Shown piece after piece: positions 17,966-26,118 of a DNA stretch of 64,000 bases. The notes beneath the pieces are model-generated. The model made no database searches. It was not told where the DNA came from and saw only the letters and a program-made list of their open reading frames with translations. The position numbers and the translations under genes are program-made. Each line of letters opens with the position of its first letter. Position 1 is the stretch's first letter. The stretch is from Allomuricauda sp. NBRC 101325 (lineage in GTDB: Bacteria; Bacteroidota; Bacteroidia; Flavobacteriales; Flavobacteriaceae). Location: contig NZ_BSQF01000003.1 of NCBI RefSeq assembly GCF_030268205.1, positions 274,566 to 338,565 on the forward strand, read 5' to 3'.

Positions 17966-18973
17966 TCAACAAAAAAAGAAATAATCAAGCATAGGTTTTT
18001 GCCCAAACCCTTTAAAATAATCAACAATTTCTTGTTGCGCCTTTTCATTGGCAACGGTAATGATACTTTGAGGGTTTTCAAGATTTTTCAGTTCATTAAA
18101 GTGAACCATTCGTTTCCCGTAAATTTTCTTACCAATCTTTTTAGGGTTATTGCACAGCCAAACAAAATCTATTTTTTGCTTTTTTAATCCAAGTGCAATT
18201 TTCTTTCCCTTAAAACCAGCGCCCCAAACTACCAACGGACGGTTTTTGTCAAATTCAAGTTTTAGGAAATAATGCAGTTTAATATCCAAAAAATAATTTT
18301 GAGCATAGTGTTCGTGCGTGCGGGAAGTTCTTGTATTGTAATCGCGCCATAAATGGAGTATTTGTTCACAAGGAATAATTTTTAATCCTGCTTCATAAAA
18401 TCGAAAGGTAAGGTCGTAATCTTCAGGATATCTATTATGTTCAAATCCTCCAGAAGCATCAAAATCGGTTCGGTAGGTCATCCAACAGGGGGATGGAATC
18501 ACGCATTCCTTAAAAATTTCAGAGTAGTTGGTTCCTTTTGATGTCAGTTGGTTCAACCAAGTTTCGTAGCGTTCGTACCCATTACTTATTCCACGTTTTG
18601 AAAAATATTTTACCTGTCCAACAGCAACATGTCCGGGATCTTTATTTAATAATGATTCTACCATGACCTGCAGTCGGTTGGGTTTCATGATGTCATCAGA
18701 ATCCATTCGGGTTACAAATTCACCATCACTTTGGGCATAGCCAGTCCGTAGCGCCGGGATTATGCCGTTTCCTTTATTTTGAAAAACTTTGATGCGCTCA
18801 TCTTTTTCAGCATAGGATGATACGAGATTAAAACTTTGATCATTAGAATGATCGTTGACTGATAAAACTTCCCAGTTTTTATAGGATTGGTTTAAAATGG
18901 AATCCAAACATTCGGTCAGAAAATGGGCGGTGTTCTTAAATGGAATTATGATACTGATTTTGCCACTTTGCAT
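17966..18973 (-). CDS. Family 2 glycosyltransferase with extra nucleotide-binding-like tail
   Basis: 335 residues. GT-A domain (about 5-215): SIIIPFKNTAHFLTECLDSI start, nucleotide-sugar/metal motif RMDSDD (Asp91, Asp93), and the acceptor-side PEDYDLTFRF, all normal for GT2. A C-terminal part (about 243-330) begins VVWGAGFKGKKIALGL, a glycine-rich Rossmann-like loop not part of the basic GT2 fold. The donor and acceptor sugars cannot be read. Co-directional with, and 35 bases after, the unknown 149-residue gene, so probably part of the desaturase operon. Confidence 0.88.
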   Translation of the reverse strand: MQSGKISIIIPFKNTAHFLTECLDSILNQSYKNWEVLSVNDHSNDQSFNLVSSYAEKDERIKVFQNKGNGIIPALRTGYAQSDGEFVTRMDSDDIMKPNRLQVMVESLLNKDPGHVAVGQVKYFSKRGISNGYERYETWLNQLTSKGTNYSEIFKECVIPSPCWMTYRTDFDASGGFEHNRYPEDYDLTFRFYEAGLKIIPCEQILHLWRDYNTRTSRTHEHYAQNYFLDIKLHYFLKLEFDKNRPLVVWGAGFKGKKIALGLKKQKIDFVWLCNNPKKIGKKIYGKRMVHFNELKNLENPQSIITVANEKAQQEIVDYFKGFGQKPMLDYFFFC

Positions 18974-19008
18974 GTTCTAAAGTAACAAAAATCTTATCGG
19001 TCTGAATT

Positions 19009-19458
19009 TTAGTCAAATGGAAGTAGGTCAGGGGCAATGTATTCCGTTTTTGTTTTTTCAATTTTCAATGGGTCCGTGCCATAATGTTGTTGCACCAAAG
19101 ATGTAAAGGAATCATTCAATCGAGGATTTTCATTAATAAACTCGATAAAGGTTGTTGCCTTGGACTTCTTCATAAAATATTGAACTACTTTCACTGAGGC
19201 AACTGTAAGAGTCAAATGATACTTGGTGCCATTTCCGTTAAGCTTGTCGAAATTTTGAATGGTTTGACACGTCTTTTTTATAGCCAATTTTTCATCAAAT
19301 TGATTCAAATAAAGCCAAGCCAATCGAATATGGGCCTCATGGGAAAAGAGGTTTGGGGGAAAACCTCCTTGTTCCATGTCGTTTATAAATTGCTCGTCCG
19401 AAACCTCCAAATGATGGTTGGGCCGATGCGTTTCCAAATTGGGTCGTGTACAGTGCAT
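19009..19458 (-). CDS. Conserved protein of unknown function, 149 residues
   Basis: Soluble, His/Asn/Thr-rich, mostly helical. The segment NLFSHEAHIRLAWLYLNQF near 38-56 and a C-terminal YIAPDLLPFD look conserved, but I cannot name the family. ATG at 19458; its stop is 35 bases before the glycosyltransferase and its start 11 bases after the desaturase stop, so these three form one transcript. Confidence 0.8.
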   Translation of the reverse strand: MHCTRPNLETHRPNHHLEVSDEQFINDMEQGGFPPNLFSHEAHIRLAWLYLNQFDEKLAIKKTCQTIQNFDKLNGNGTKYHLTLTVASVKVVQYFMKKSKATTFIEFINENPRLNDSFTSLVQQHYGTDPLKIEKTKTEYIAPDLLPFD

Positions 19459-19469
19459 ACCAGATAATC

Positions 19470-20240
19470 TTATTTTTTGTTGATATCCTTAAAGGTCAAC
19501 ATATCCCAAATCCGTTTGGATGCTCCATTGTAAAAGCCTGTTTCATCCACATATCCCTTTGGATTATTGAACGTACCAAAAATGATATCATAAAGGGAAA
19601 TATCGGAATAGTTGTACGCGTGGATGCCTTTGGCATGGTGCACTGCATGAGCCTCTGGACGTTGTATAATATAACCTATCCAAACTGGGGTTTTGATATT
19701 GGCATGTTGAAAAATAGCCAAAAACGTAGTGAACAGAATAAACACCGTTGCCGCCTGTGGCGTAAATCCGGCAACTACCACTAAGCAAAGGCTTCCCAAA
19801 AGGCTGAAACCGATCATATCCATAGGACTAAAATAAAAGGCGCCATAGCTATCCATGCGTTCCGCACTGTGGTGCATCTGGTGGAAAATCTTCCATAACG
19901 TATCATTTTTGTGCATGGCATAGTGCCAAAGAAACAATCCAAATTCATAGATCATTACAGCTACAAAAGCACCCCAAAAGGTCCCCAAGGAGGTAAGGTC
20001 AAAAATTTGATAATCCACTAAATAAGCATCCCAAATCAATGGAAAATAGGTTGATAAATAAAAGAATACGGTAAATGAGGAAAGCCCAATCAGTCTCCAA
20101 TTTTTAATTTTTGGCAATTCTCTTGCAGGAAAAAGTTCTTCCCATAAGATCAAAATGGCATACATACCTAAAATAATCAAGGAAATTGGGTCAGTTAACA
20201 CCGCCCAAGGATTCGGTAAATTTTTTAAAATCTCTAACAT
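19470..20240 (-). CDS. Sterol desaturase/fatty acid hydroxylase family protein
   Basis: 256-residue integral membrane di-iron oxygenase. Histidine boxes: HYAMHKND (His106, His110), FHQMHHSAERMD (His120, His123, His124) and AHAVHHAKGIHAYNYSD near 206-222. At least four membrane helices surround them. The family hydroxylates or desaturates lipid chains; the bacterial substrate is not known. First gene of a likely operon with the 149-residue protein and the glycosyltransferase, which could suggest lipid or envelope glycan modification (inference). A second family member is at 49413-50369. Confidence 0.88.
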   Translation of the reverse strand: MLEILKNLPNPWAVLTDPISLIILGMYAILILWEELFPARELPKIKNWRLIGLSSFTVFFYLSTYFPLIWDAYLVDYQIFDLTSLGTFWGAFVAVMIYEFGLFLWHYAMHKNDTLWKIFHQMHHSAERMDSYGAFYFSPMDMIGFSLLGSLCLVVVAGFTPQAATVFILFTTFLAIFQHANIKTPVWIGYIIQRPEAHAVHHAKGIHAYNYSDISLYDIIFGTFNNPKGYVDETGFYNGASKRIWDMLTFKDINKK

Positions 20241-20313
20241 TGTCTAAAAGGTTTGTTGTTTACCTAGTAGGCATAAGTTTGAAACTTACATTGTAAGGTG
20301 GGGCCGTAAGTTT

Positions 20314-22125
20314 TTAAAATGTCCAGTCGTGTGGCACTTCTGGGGTGTAACTACAATAACCTCCTGTTTTAATGGAAATCGTTAAATGCTTGGCCAATTT
20401 GGGATGCGACTTTTCAATTTTTTTAATTGCATTTCGAATCCGCCAAGTTACCGCTGCCCTTGCTTTTTCTATGGACGAACCTGTCTTTCTGATTTTATTC
20501 GAAAGGCCAACGGTTTGTGACAATTGTTCGGAAAATGATTCCAATTCTTCCCGTAGTGCATCCGCTTTTTCATAAAGTCCAATTTCTTCGGCATCGGAAA
20601 TGGCCACTTGTAATTTTAATGCCTGTTGTTTGTACTCTTTCTTGGCTTTTTCATCAATTAAAGGAGTTCCACTTTCAATGAAAACGGTTCCCATAAGGTC
20701 TGTGCAATGAAAATCTTTTTCAGGTTCTTGAAGTAATTGGGCAATGTCATGCAAACCCTTACAATCCTTTAACGTAGCGGTTTGGTTGGCGTACTGTATC
20801 TCCCAAAACTCTCCTTTTTGAATAAAACTTCCCGTTGACGCAGTAGTATTTATGTAAGAACTTGGTTTGGATGTTTCCAAATCCCCTCCCAAAATATGGT
20901 CCCAGAAAGGCTCTAATTGGGTTTTGTTTTTATAGGGATTCACCACGTGCTGCCATTCCACTGCTTCTTTATCAGTAGCTGGCTTTCCTTTGTTGATGTT
21001 TTTTTGGAAATATCCTTTATAAAGTTTCCAATAGTCTTTCATCTTATCGAACTTCCCCAAATGATAACATATTGCTGAAAGAAAGGCGGTAAAATCGGTC
21101 CAGATACCCAAATTGGATACTTTTTCGCCCATTTCAAGTGCTTTTTCAAACTCGCCTTTTTCAAAATAGATAAGAAGTCCGCCCAGTAAATAAGCTTCAG
21201 GCTGCAAAGGATTAAGGTTCCGTGCTTTGTTGTAGAGTTGCTCTGCCTCCTCCAGATATCCCAACCATACAAAACAATTGGAAATCAATATCAAATTATC
21301 TGCATCGCTGGGATTCATGCGAAGTGATTTACGCAGCACATGTTCTGCCTTTGTATATTCTCCCAAATAGGCAAATGAGCGACCTAAAACGGAAAGGGAA
21401 ACATAATCGTTTTCATCCAATTCTATGGCTTTTAGTGCATGATCATGGGCACCTTTTTGATTCAATTCCCAACGATCCCACATTTGGCAGCTCCATTCAT
21501 TAAAATAGGAAAGAGAAATACCTGTGTAGGCTCTTGCGAAATTTGGATTGATTTTTAAGGCATTTTCAAAATAGGCTCGGGCCTTTAGATCACTTTCAAT
21601 GGTTCCCTTTTTTATTTCATCCATGCCCAACAGCCAATTTTCATAGGCAGCAAGTTCTACAGCTTCCTTTTTATAGGAATAGGAAAGAAGGTCGTACTCT
21701 ATTTGTTGTTGCAATACGCTTACCATCTGCTGGGTTATGGCATCTTGAGTATTTAGAATGGACTCCATGGTTTCGTCATGGTTTCCTGCAAAAACTATTT
21801 TGTTGTCCTTGGACCGCACCAATTGTATGCTGATTCTGAATCCTTTAGAGGTGGTTCTAAAACTTCCCGTGATGAGATAATCCGCTCCTAATTTGGCAAT
21901 GTTTTCCGAATCGTAAATGTCCTGAATGCCAATACTTGAATATTGGGAGATAACGGACAGCCCTATAAACTTGGAGAAATTTATGATTAGGTCGTCCGTA
22001 AACCCTTTGATTATTGGACTGATGTTTTCAGTAGCACCAATAATTTGAAAGGGCAATACCGCTAAAGTAGTTTCCCTGTTTTGAATAAGTTCCACGCTGA
22101 TTTGATTGATGGGACTAATATACAA
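20314..22125 (-). CDS. TolB-N-like/TPR protein with regulator-type C-terminal domain
   Basis: About 603 residues. N-terminal TolB/FlgO-type domain (about 17-125: TTLAVLPFQIIG, DLIINFSKF, GADYLITGSFR), several TPR units (about 180-340: RAYFENALKINPNFARAYTG, AIELDENDYVSLSVLGRSFA), and a C-terminal block (about 430-603) with WEIQYANQTATLKDCKGLHD and RAAVTWRIRNAIKKIEK...GYCSYTP, which I associate with large ATPase/cyclase-type regulators. No DNA-binding or cyclase domain is present. There is no in-frame ATG: TTG at 22125 or GTG at residue 11 must start it, so the exact start is unsure. Probably a sensory/regulatory scaffold, not a demonstrated one. Confidence 0.75.
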   Translation of the reverse strand: MYISPINQISVELIQNRETTLAVLPFQIIGATENISPIIKGFTDDLIINFSKFIGLSVISQYSSIGIQDIYDSENIAKLGADYLITGSFRTTSKGFRISIQLVRSKDNKIVFAGNHDETMESILNTQDAITQQMVSVLQQQIEYDLLSYSYKKEAVELAAYENWLLGMDEIKKGTIESDLKARAYFENALKINPNFARAYTGISLSYFNEWSCQMWDRWELNQKGAHDHALKAIELDENDYVSLSVLGRSFAYLGEYTKAEHVLRKSLRMNPSDADNLILISNCFVWLGYLEEAEQLYNKARNLNPLQPEAYLLGGLLIYFEKGEFEKALEMGEKVSNLGIWTDFTAFLSAICYHLGKFDKMKDYWKLYKGYFQKNINKGKPATDKEAVEWQHVVNPYKNKTQLEPFWDHILGGDLETSKPSSYINTTASTGSFIQKGEFWEIQYANQTATLKDCKGLHDIAQLLQEPEKDFHCTDLMGTVFIESGTPLIDEKAKKEYKQQALKLQVAISDAEEIGLYEKADALREELESFSEQLSQTVGLSNKIRKTGSSIEKARAAVTWRIRNAIKKIEKSHPKLAKHLTISIKTGGYCSYTPEVPHDWTF

Positions 22126-22203
22126 AACAATGCTATATAGCTGATGTTCAATGTATCAATGCCCAAAAATACTGTGCAGCGGTAAAAAGTTATATATAGA
22201 ATG

Positions 22204-22893
22204 CTATTTCAAGGCCTGAAGAATGCTTTCTTTGACCATTTTTTCCATGATTTTATAACCTTCTTTGGTTACATGCACTTCGTCGGTGGTCAATTCGGAG
22301 GGTAATCCATTTCTATCATCGGCCATAGCAGCAAAATAATCGAGGTAAATGGCACCTTTCTCATTTGCGACCTCTTTTAAAAGCGCATTAAGTTTCGGAA
22401 TCTTAATATTCGGATTCAATCCTGGACGCCAAGGGTAATCATATGCAGGTAGTACAGAACAGATAATGGGTTTAATGTTGTTGGCATTCGCCAATTCAAC
22501 CATACCCAAAATATTGTCACGAATTTGTTCCAATGTCATAGGGCCTGTATTCCCAGCAATATCATTGGTTCCAGCCAATATTACCACCACTTTAGGTTGT
22601 AGGTCAATCACATCTTGACGAAAGCGCAATAGCATTTGTGGAGTGGTTTGTCCACCAATGCCACGGTTTACAAAATTGTTTTTGGTAAAGAACTCGGGGT
22701 TGGCATTTCCCCACATTTCGGTAATGGAATTACCCATGAACACAACTCTGTTTTCATCTGGAGTAGGTGCTGAAAGTTCCATATTCGCTTTTGCGTATTT
22801 CTCTAAATTGGGCCAATCTTGGGCCATGGTTTTGGAAGTGATCGTAAATCCTAAAAATGAGAGCATGATCCAAAGGATGCCTTGTTTGTTCAT
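22204..22893 (-). CDS. Exported SGNH/GDSL-type esterase
   Basis: 229 residues with a signal peptide cut after TMA-24/Gln25. SGNH blocks: FMGNSITEMW (Ser56 nucleophile), RGIGGQTTPQML (Gly), AGTNDIAGN (Asn110), and the catalytic Asp/His in TTDEVHVT near the C-terminus. Such periplasmic enzymes remove acetyl or other acyl groups from sugars or lipids; the substrate is unknown. It lies 35 bases before (downstream of) a small membrane protein gene in the same direction. Confidence 0.92.
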   Translation of the reverse strand: MNKQGILWIMLSFLGFTITSKTMAQDWPNLEKYAKANMELSAPTPDENRVVFMGNSITEMWGNANPEFFTKNNFVNRGIGGQTTPQMLLRFRQDVIDLQPKVVVILAGTNDIAGNTGPMTLEQIRDNILGMVELANANNIKPIICSVLPAYDYPWRPGLNPNIKIPKLNALLKEVANEKGAIYLDYFAAMADDRNGLPSELTTDEVHVTKEGYKIMEKMVKESILQALK

Positions 22894-22928
22894 AATGTGC
22901 AGTTTGGATAAAAATAGGAATTAAGTCC

Positions 22929-23195
22929 TTAGCTGAAAAGTAGAAAAAGGACTAAAAACAAAATTAATGTCACAACAACTGCTAAAGCCGTTTGTCGTTT
23001 CTCCCTTTGTCTTTGAATAAACATTTTTTTCTGAATACGTAAAATGTCTCTTCGTGTTGATTTTTTAAAATGAAGCTTGGTAACACTTTGTTTTCCGTAA
23101 ATGTCATCTTTAGATTTTAACTTTCTCTTTTTAAGCAGTTCACGATTGGCTTTTAAGCTTTTAATCGCGTGCAGCATACCGCCGGCTCCTCCCAT
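22929..23195 (-). CDS. Small basic membrane protein
   Basis: 88 residues, rich in Lys/Arg (RELLKKRKLKSKDD, KKSTRRDILRIQKK), with one C-terminal membrane helix (about 69-87, LAVVVTLILFLVLFLL), a tail-anchor arrangement. The start MGGAGGMLHAIKSLK is glycine-rich. I do not recognise a family. It precedes the SGNH esterase by 35 bases and may share its promoter. Confidence 0.75.
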   Translation of the reverse strand: MGGAGGMLHAIKSLKANRELLKKRKLKSKDDIYGKQSVTKLHFKKSTRRDILRIQKKMFIQRQREKRQTALAVVVTLILFLVLFLLFS

Positions 23196-23274
23196 AATTA
23201 TATTATTTTAACATATAAGTATGATTTATTAAGAATTTGTTACATTAATTAGTGTATTGACCGTTTTTATTCAA

Positions 23275-23310
23275 TAAAAAAGCGGTATGACTCAATTTAT
23301 CATACCGCTT
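23275..23310 (-). terminator. Terminator of the S10 peptidase gene
   Basis: Stem AAGCGGTATGA (23280-23290) / TCATACCGCTT (23300-23310), 9-nt loop. On the minus strand a T-run (complement of 23275-23280) follows. It lies 30 bases beyond the peptidase stop. Confidence 0.85.
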
Positions 23311-23339
23311 CAAATGCCTTAATAATACTACTACAACTA

Positions 23340-24824
23340 TTAGTATTTTGCGCTTTTCCCGTTGGCTTGGGTTCTTAAAATAAATGCTCTAATATCTTCG
23401 TTGGCTGTTTTTAAATCTTCGTTTCTTAAATACATCATGTGTCCGGAACGGTATCCTTTCCACTCGAATCTATCTTTCATTTTACCACTTGGGTCAACTT
23501 GGGACATGGTGTATTTGGCTGCAAAATACGTACAGGCACCGTCATAATAACCTGATTGAACCAAAACGTTCAAATATGGGTTTTGTGCCATAGCTTGACG
23601 TAGATTGTCACGTACGTTGTCATCACTGTCATCCCAAGGGTGAACAGGGCCGAACATATTGTATTTAATGTCGGTCTTAAAGTTCAATTCTTCTTGCAAA
23701 TAGTAGTTGATTGCAGGCGTGAAACTGTGCAACCATGAAGTCAATTCAGGTGAATAATCTGGTCTAGAACCGAACAATTGCTTATCGATACCCAAATAAC
23801 GGCTATCCAAACGACCAATGGTGTATCCGCCTTTTTCTTTTAACAAGGCTTTCCAAAAAAATTGGGTGGGTACATCCAAGTTATGATCAATGATGTCTTT
23901 CGCATCCAAACCAGAATACCTGGCCATTTTTTCAGCAATCGCTTTACGTTCTGCATCAGGAATAAATCCACCTTTAGCAATGGCAGGCAATAATTCGTCA
24001 ATGGTGAATTTTTCCACTTCTGGCAATACTTCCAAAAGGTCTTTGCTTTGCAAATCGGATGGTAATGCTTTGTGATGCCATGCAGCTGCTGCATAATAAG
24101 GCATGTTCAATGCACTGGAAACAGGGTCGTTGTCCCTAAATACTTTGTAATCTGCCGGGGAAACCATGATCACTCCGTTCAAATACATCCATTGTTGGTT
24201 TTGTAGCGCCAATGAAAGGCCCATAACACGGGTCCCTCCATAACTTTCGCCCACAATATATTTTGGCGAGTTCCAACGGTTGTTTCTGGTCACGAAAGTG
24301 TTCAACCATTCGGATAAATACTTTGTATCGGCATTGATTCCGAAGAATTTTTTGCGATCTACATCCTTTCCGGATTCAGGAATTGTTCTTGAGTATCCAG
24401 TGTTTACGGGATTTACGTAAACGATATCTGTTACATCCAACACGGAATATGGGTTTTCCTTTACTCCATAAGGTTGAACGGGATAACCTTCATCATCAAT
24501 TTTAAGGATTCTAGGTCCAGTATAGGCCAAGTGCATCCAAACGGAACCAGAACCTGGTCCACCGTTGAATGAAATCAATAAGGGACGTGAAGATCTGTCC
24601 TTAATACCATTTTTAGTGTAATAGGTGTAATGCAGTGTTGCAATCGGTTTCCCCATTTCGTCCCAAACCGGTTGCATACCTGTTACTGCCGTATAATCGA
24701 TACGGGCACCATTAATAGTTACGGCATGTTGAGAAGTAATGGTGGTGTCAACGGGAATTTTTCGATCTTGGGCAAACACAAAGGTTGTGCACAGGGCCAA
24801 CCCCAGGAATAATAGTTTTTTCAT
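23340..24824 (-). CDS. Exported S10-family serine carboxypeptidase-like protein
   Basis: 494 residues with signal peptide MKKLLFLGLALCTTFVFAQ. Oxyanion/substrate motif FNGGPGSGSVW (about 86-96), nucleophile in GESYGG near 195, Asp in SGYYDGACTYF near 426 and His in SGHMMYL near 463, the S10 (carboxypeptidase Y) triad. Likely periplasmic or surface peptide degradation. Alone in its transcript, ended by the strong hairpin at 23275-23310; divergent from the oxidoreductase gene. Confidence 0.93.
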   Translation of the reverse strand: MKKLLFLGLALCTTFVFAQDRKIPVDTTITSQHAVTINGARIDYTAVTGMQPVWDEMGKPIATLHYTYYTKNGIKDRSSRPLLISFNGGPGSGSVWMHLAYTGPRILKIDDEGYPVQPYGVKENPYSVLDVTDIVYVNPVNTGYSRTIPESGKDVDRKKFFGINADTKYLSEWLNTFVTRNNRWNSPKYIVGESYGGTRVMGLSLALQNQQWMYLNGVIMVSPADYKVFRDNDPVSSALNMPYYAAAAWHHKALPSDLQSKDLLEVLPEVEKFTIDELLPAIAKGGFIPDAERKAIAEKMARYSGLDAKDIIDHNLDVPTQFFWKALLKEKGGYTIGRLDSRYLGIDKQLFGSRPDYSPELTSWLHSFTPAINYYLQEELNFKTDIKYNMFGPVHPWDDSDDNVRDNLRQAMAQNPYLNVLVQSGYYDGACTYFAAKYTMSQVDPSGKMKDRFEWKGYRSGHMMYLRNEDLKTANEDIRAFILRTQANGKSAKY

Positions 24825-24967
24825 TTTTTTGGTTGAATTAGTCTAGACCTTAAAAGTAAGAATTTTGAATTGGCTTGAACTGTTAAAAGAATTGTAAATG
24901 CTTTTATAAATCCAAGTTTGGGCGATTATCCTTAATTTTAAAAGGAAACTCAATAAATCCTGAGGCT

Positions 24968-26107
24968 ATGAGCAAAATATCCCGAAGAAATTTCAACACC
25001 CTTACGGCCAAGGGTATTGGTGGTGCCGCCATATTATCTGCAACGCCTTTCGCCTGCGCATTGGGTGCAAATCAAGATAAAAAGAGTTTGGGTATTGCCT
25101 TGGTAGGATTAGGCAGTTATAGCACCTATCAATTGGCACCTGCTTTGCAAGAAACCCAACATTGTCATTTAGCAGGAATTGTGACCGGAACCCCAGAAAA
25201 AGAGAAGATATGGGCGGATAAATACAGCATACCTCAAAAGAATATTTACAACTATCAAAATTTTGATGAAATTGCCAATAACCCAGATATCGATGCAATT
25301 TATGTGGTACTGCCCAACAGTATGCATGCCGAATTTTGTATTAGAGCAGCTAAAGCAGGCAAGCATGTGATTTGTGAAAAACCAATGGCTGTAAGTGTTG
25401 AAGAATGTGATGCCATCATTAGTGCTTGTAAGGAGGCAGGAGTGAAGTTGGGAATGGGGTATCGCCTTCAGTCAGAGCCATACACGCAGCAAGTGAAGAA
25501 ATTTGTAAAAGAAAAAACCTTCGGAGATATCAATTTTGTAAGTGCGGATGCAGCATATCGTTCAGGCGGTAATCCAGACCAATGGCGGTTGAACAAAGCC
25601 CTTTCGGGTGGAGGAGCATTGATGAACATGGGAGTCTATGCCGTTCAAAGTGTAATTTATGGCACTGGAGAAAACCCAATTTCAGTTTCCGCACAGGAAT
25701 TTAGTACTCGTCCTGAATATTTTAAAGAAACAGATGAAACCATAACCGCTCAATTTGAATTCAAAAGTGGGGCAATCAGTAATATAACCACTTCTCATAA
25801 TTTTAATGCAAACGCCATGTATGTTTCGGGAACCTCGGGTTGGTTCCAATTGCAACCAGCAAACAATTATGGTCCTTTGAGCGGTAGAACGTCTAAAGGG
25901 GAGGAGATTAAATTCCCCCATGAAAGCCAACAAAAACTTCAAATGGACGATTTTGCTAAACATGTACTGTTTGATGAGCCCAATATTGCACCTGGCGAAA
26001 TGGGCAAACGTGATATGATGATCGTGGAGGCCATTTATGAATCCATCGCCAAAGGCGGACAGAAAATTGCATTGAATTTTGAACCTGGTTTTGGTTTTGG
26101 GGGATAG
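24968..26107 (+). CDS. Tat-exported Gfo/Idh/MocA-family oxidoreductase
   Basis: 379 residues. The N-terminus SKISRRNFNTLTAKGIGGAA is a twin-arginine signal (R-R-N-F), so the folded enzyme with bound NAD(P) is exported. Rossmann motif GIALVGLGSYSTYQLAPAL (about 42-60) and the family's EKPMAVSVEEC (about 138-148) are intact; the C-terminal domain has GGGALMNMGVY. Members oxidise or reduce sugars; secreted ones in Bacteroidota often act on glycans (inference). Its end is 11 bases from the convergent hydrolase, with a small hairpin between. Confidence 0.92.
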   Translation: MSKISRRNFNTLTAKGIGGAAILSATPFACALGANQDKKSLGIALVGLGSYSTYQLAPALQETQHCHLAGIVTGTPEKEKIWADKYSIPQKNIYNYQNFDEIANNPDIDAIYVVLPNSMHAEFCIRAAKAGKHVICEKPMAVSVEECDAIISACKEAGVKLGMGYRLQSEPYTQQVKKFVKEKTFGDINFVSADAAYRSGGNPDQWRLNKALSGGGALMNMGVYAVQSVIYGTGENPISVSAQEFSTRPEYFKETDETITAQFEFKSGAISNITTSHNFNANAMYVSGTSGWFQLQPANNYGPLSGRTSKGEEIKFPHESQQKLQMDDFAKHVLFDEPNIAPGEMGKRDMMIVEAIYESIAKGGQKIALNFEPGFGFGG

Positions 26108-26114
26108 CCCCAAA
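26096..26114. terminator. Hairpin at a convergent junction
   Basis: TTTGGGG (26096-26102), 5-nt loop, CCCCAAA (26108-26114), overlapping the stop of the oxidoreductase. No T-run on either side, so it may only stabilise 3' ends. Confidence 0.35.
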
Positions 26115-26118
26115 TCAG

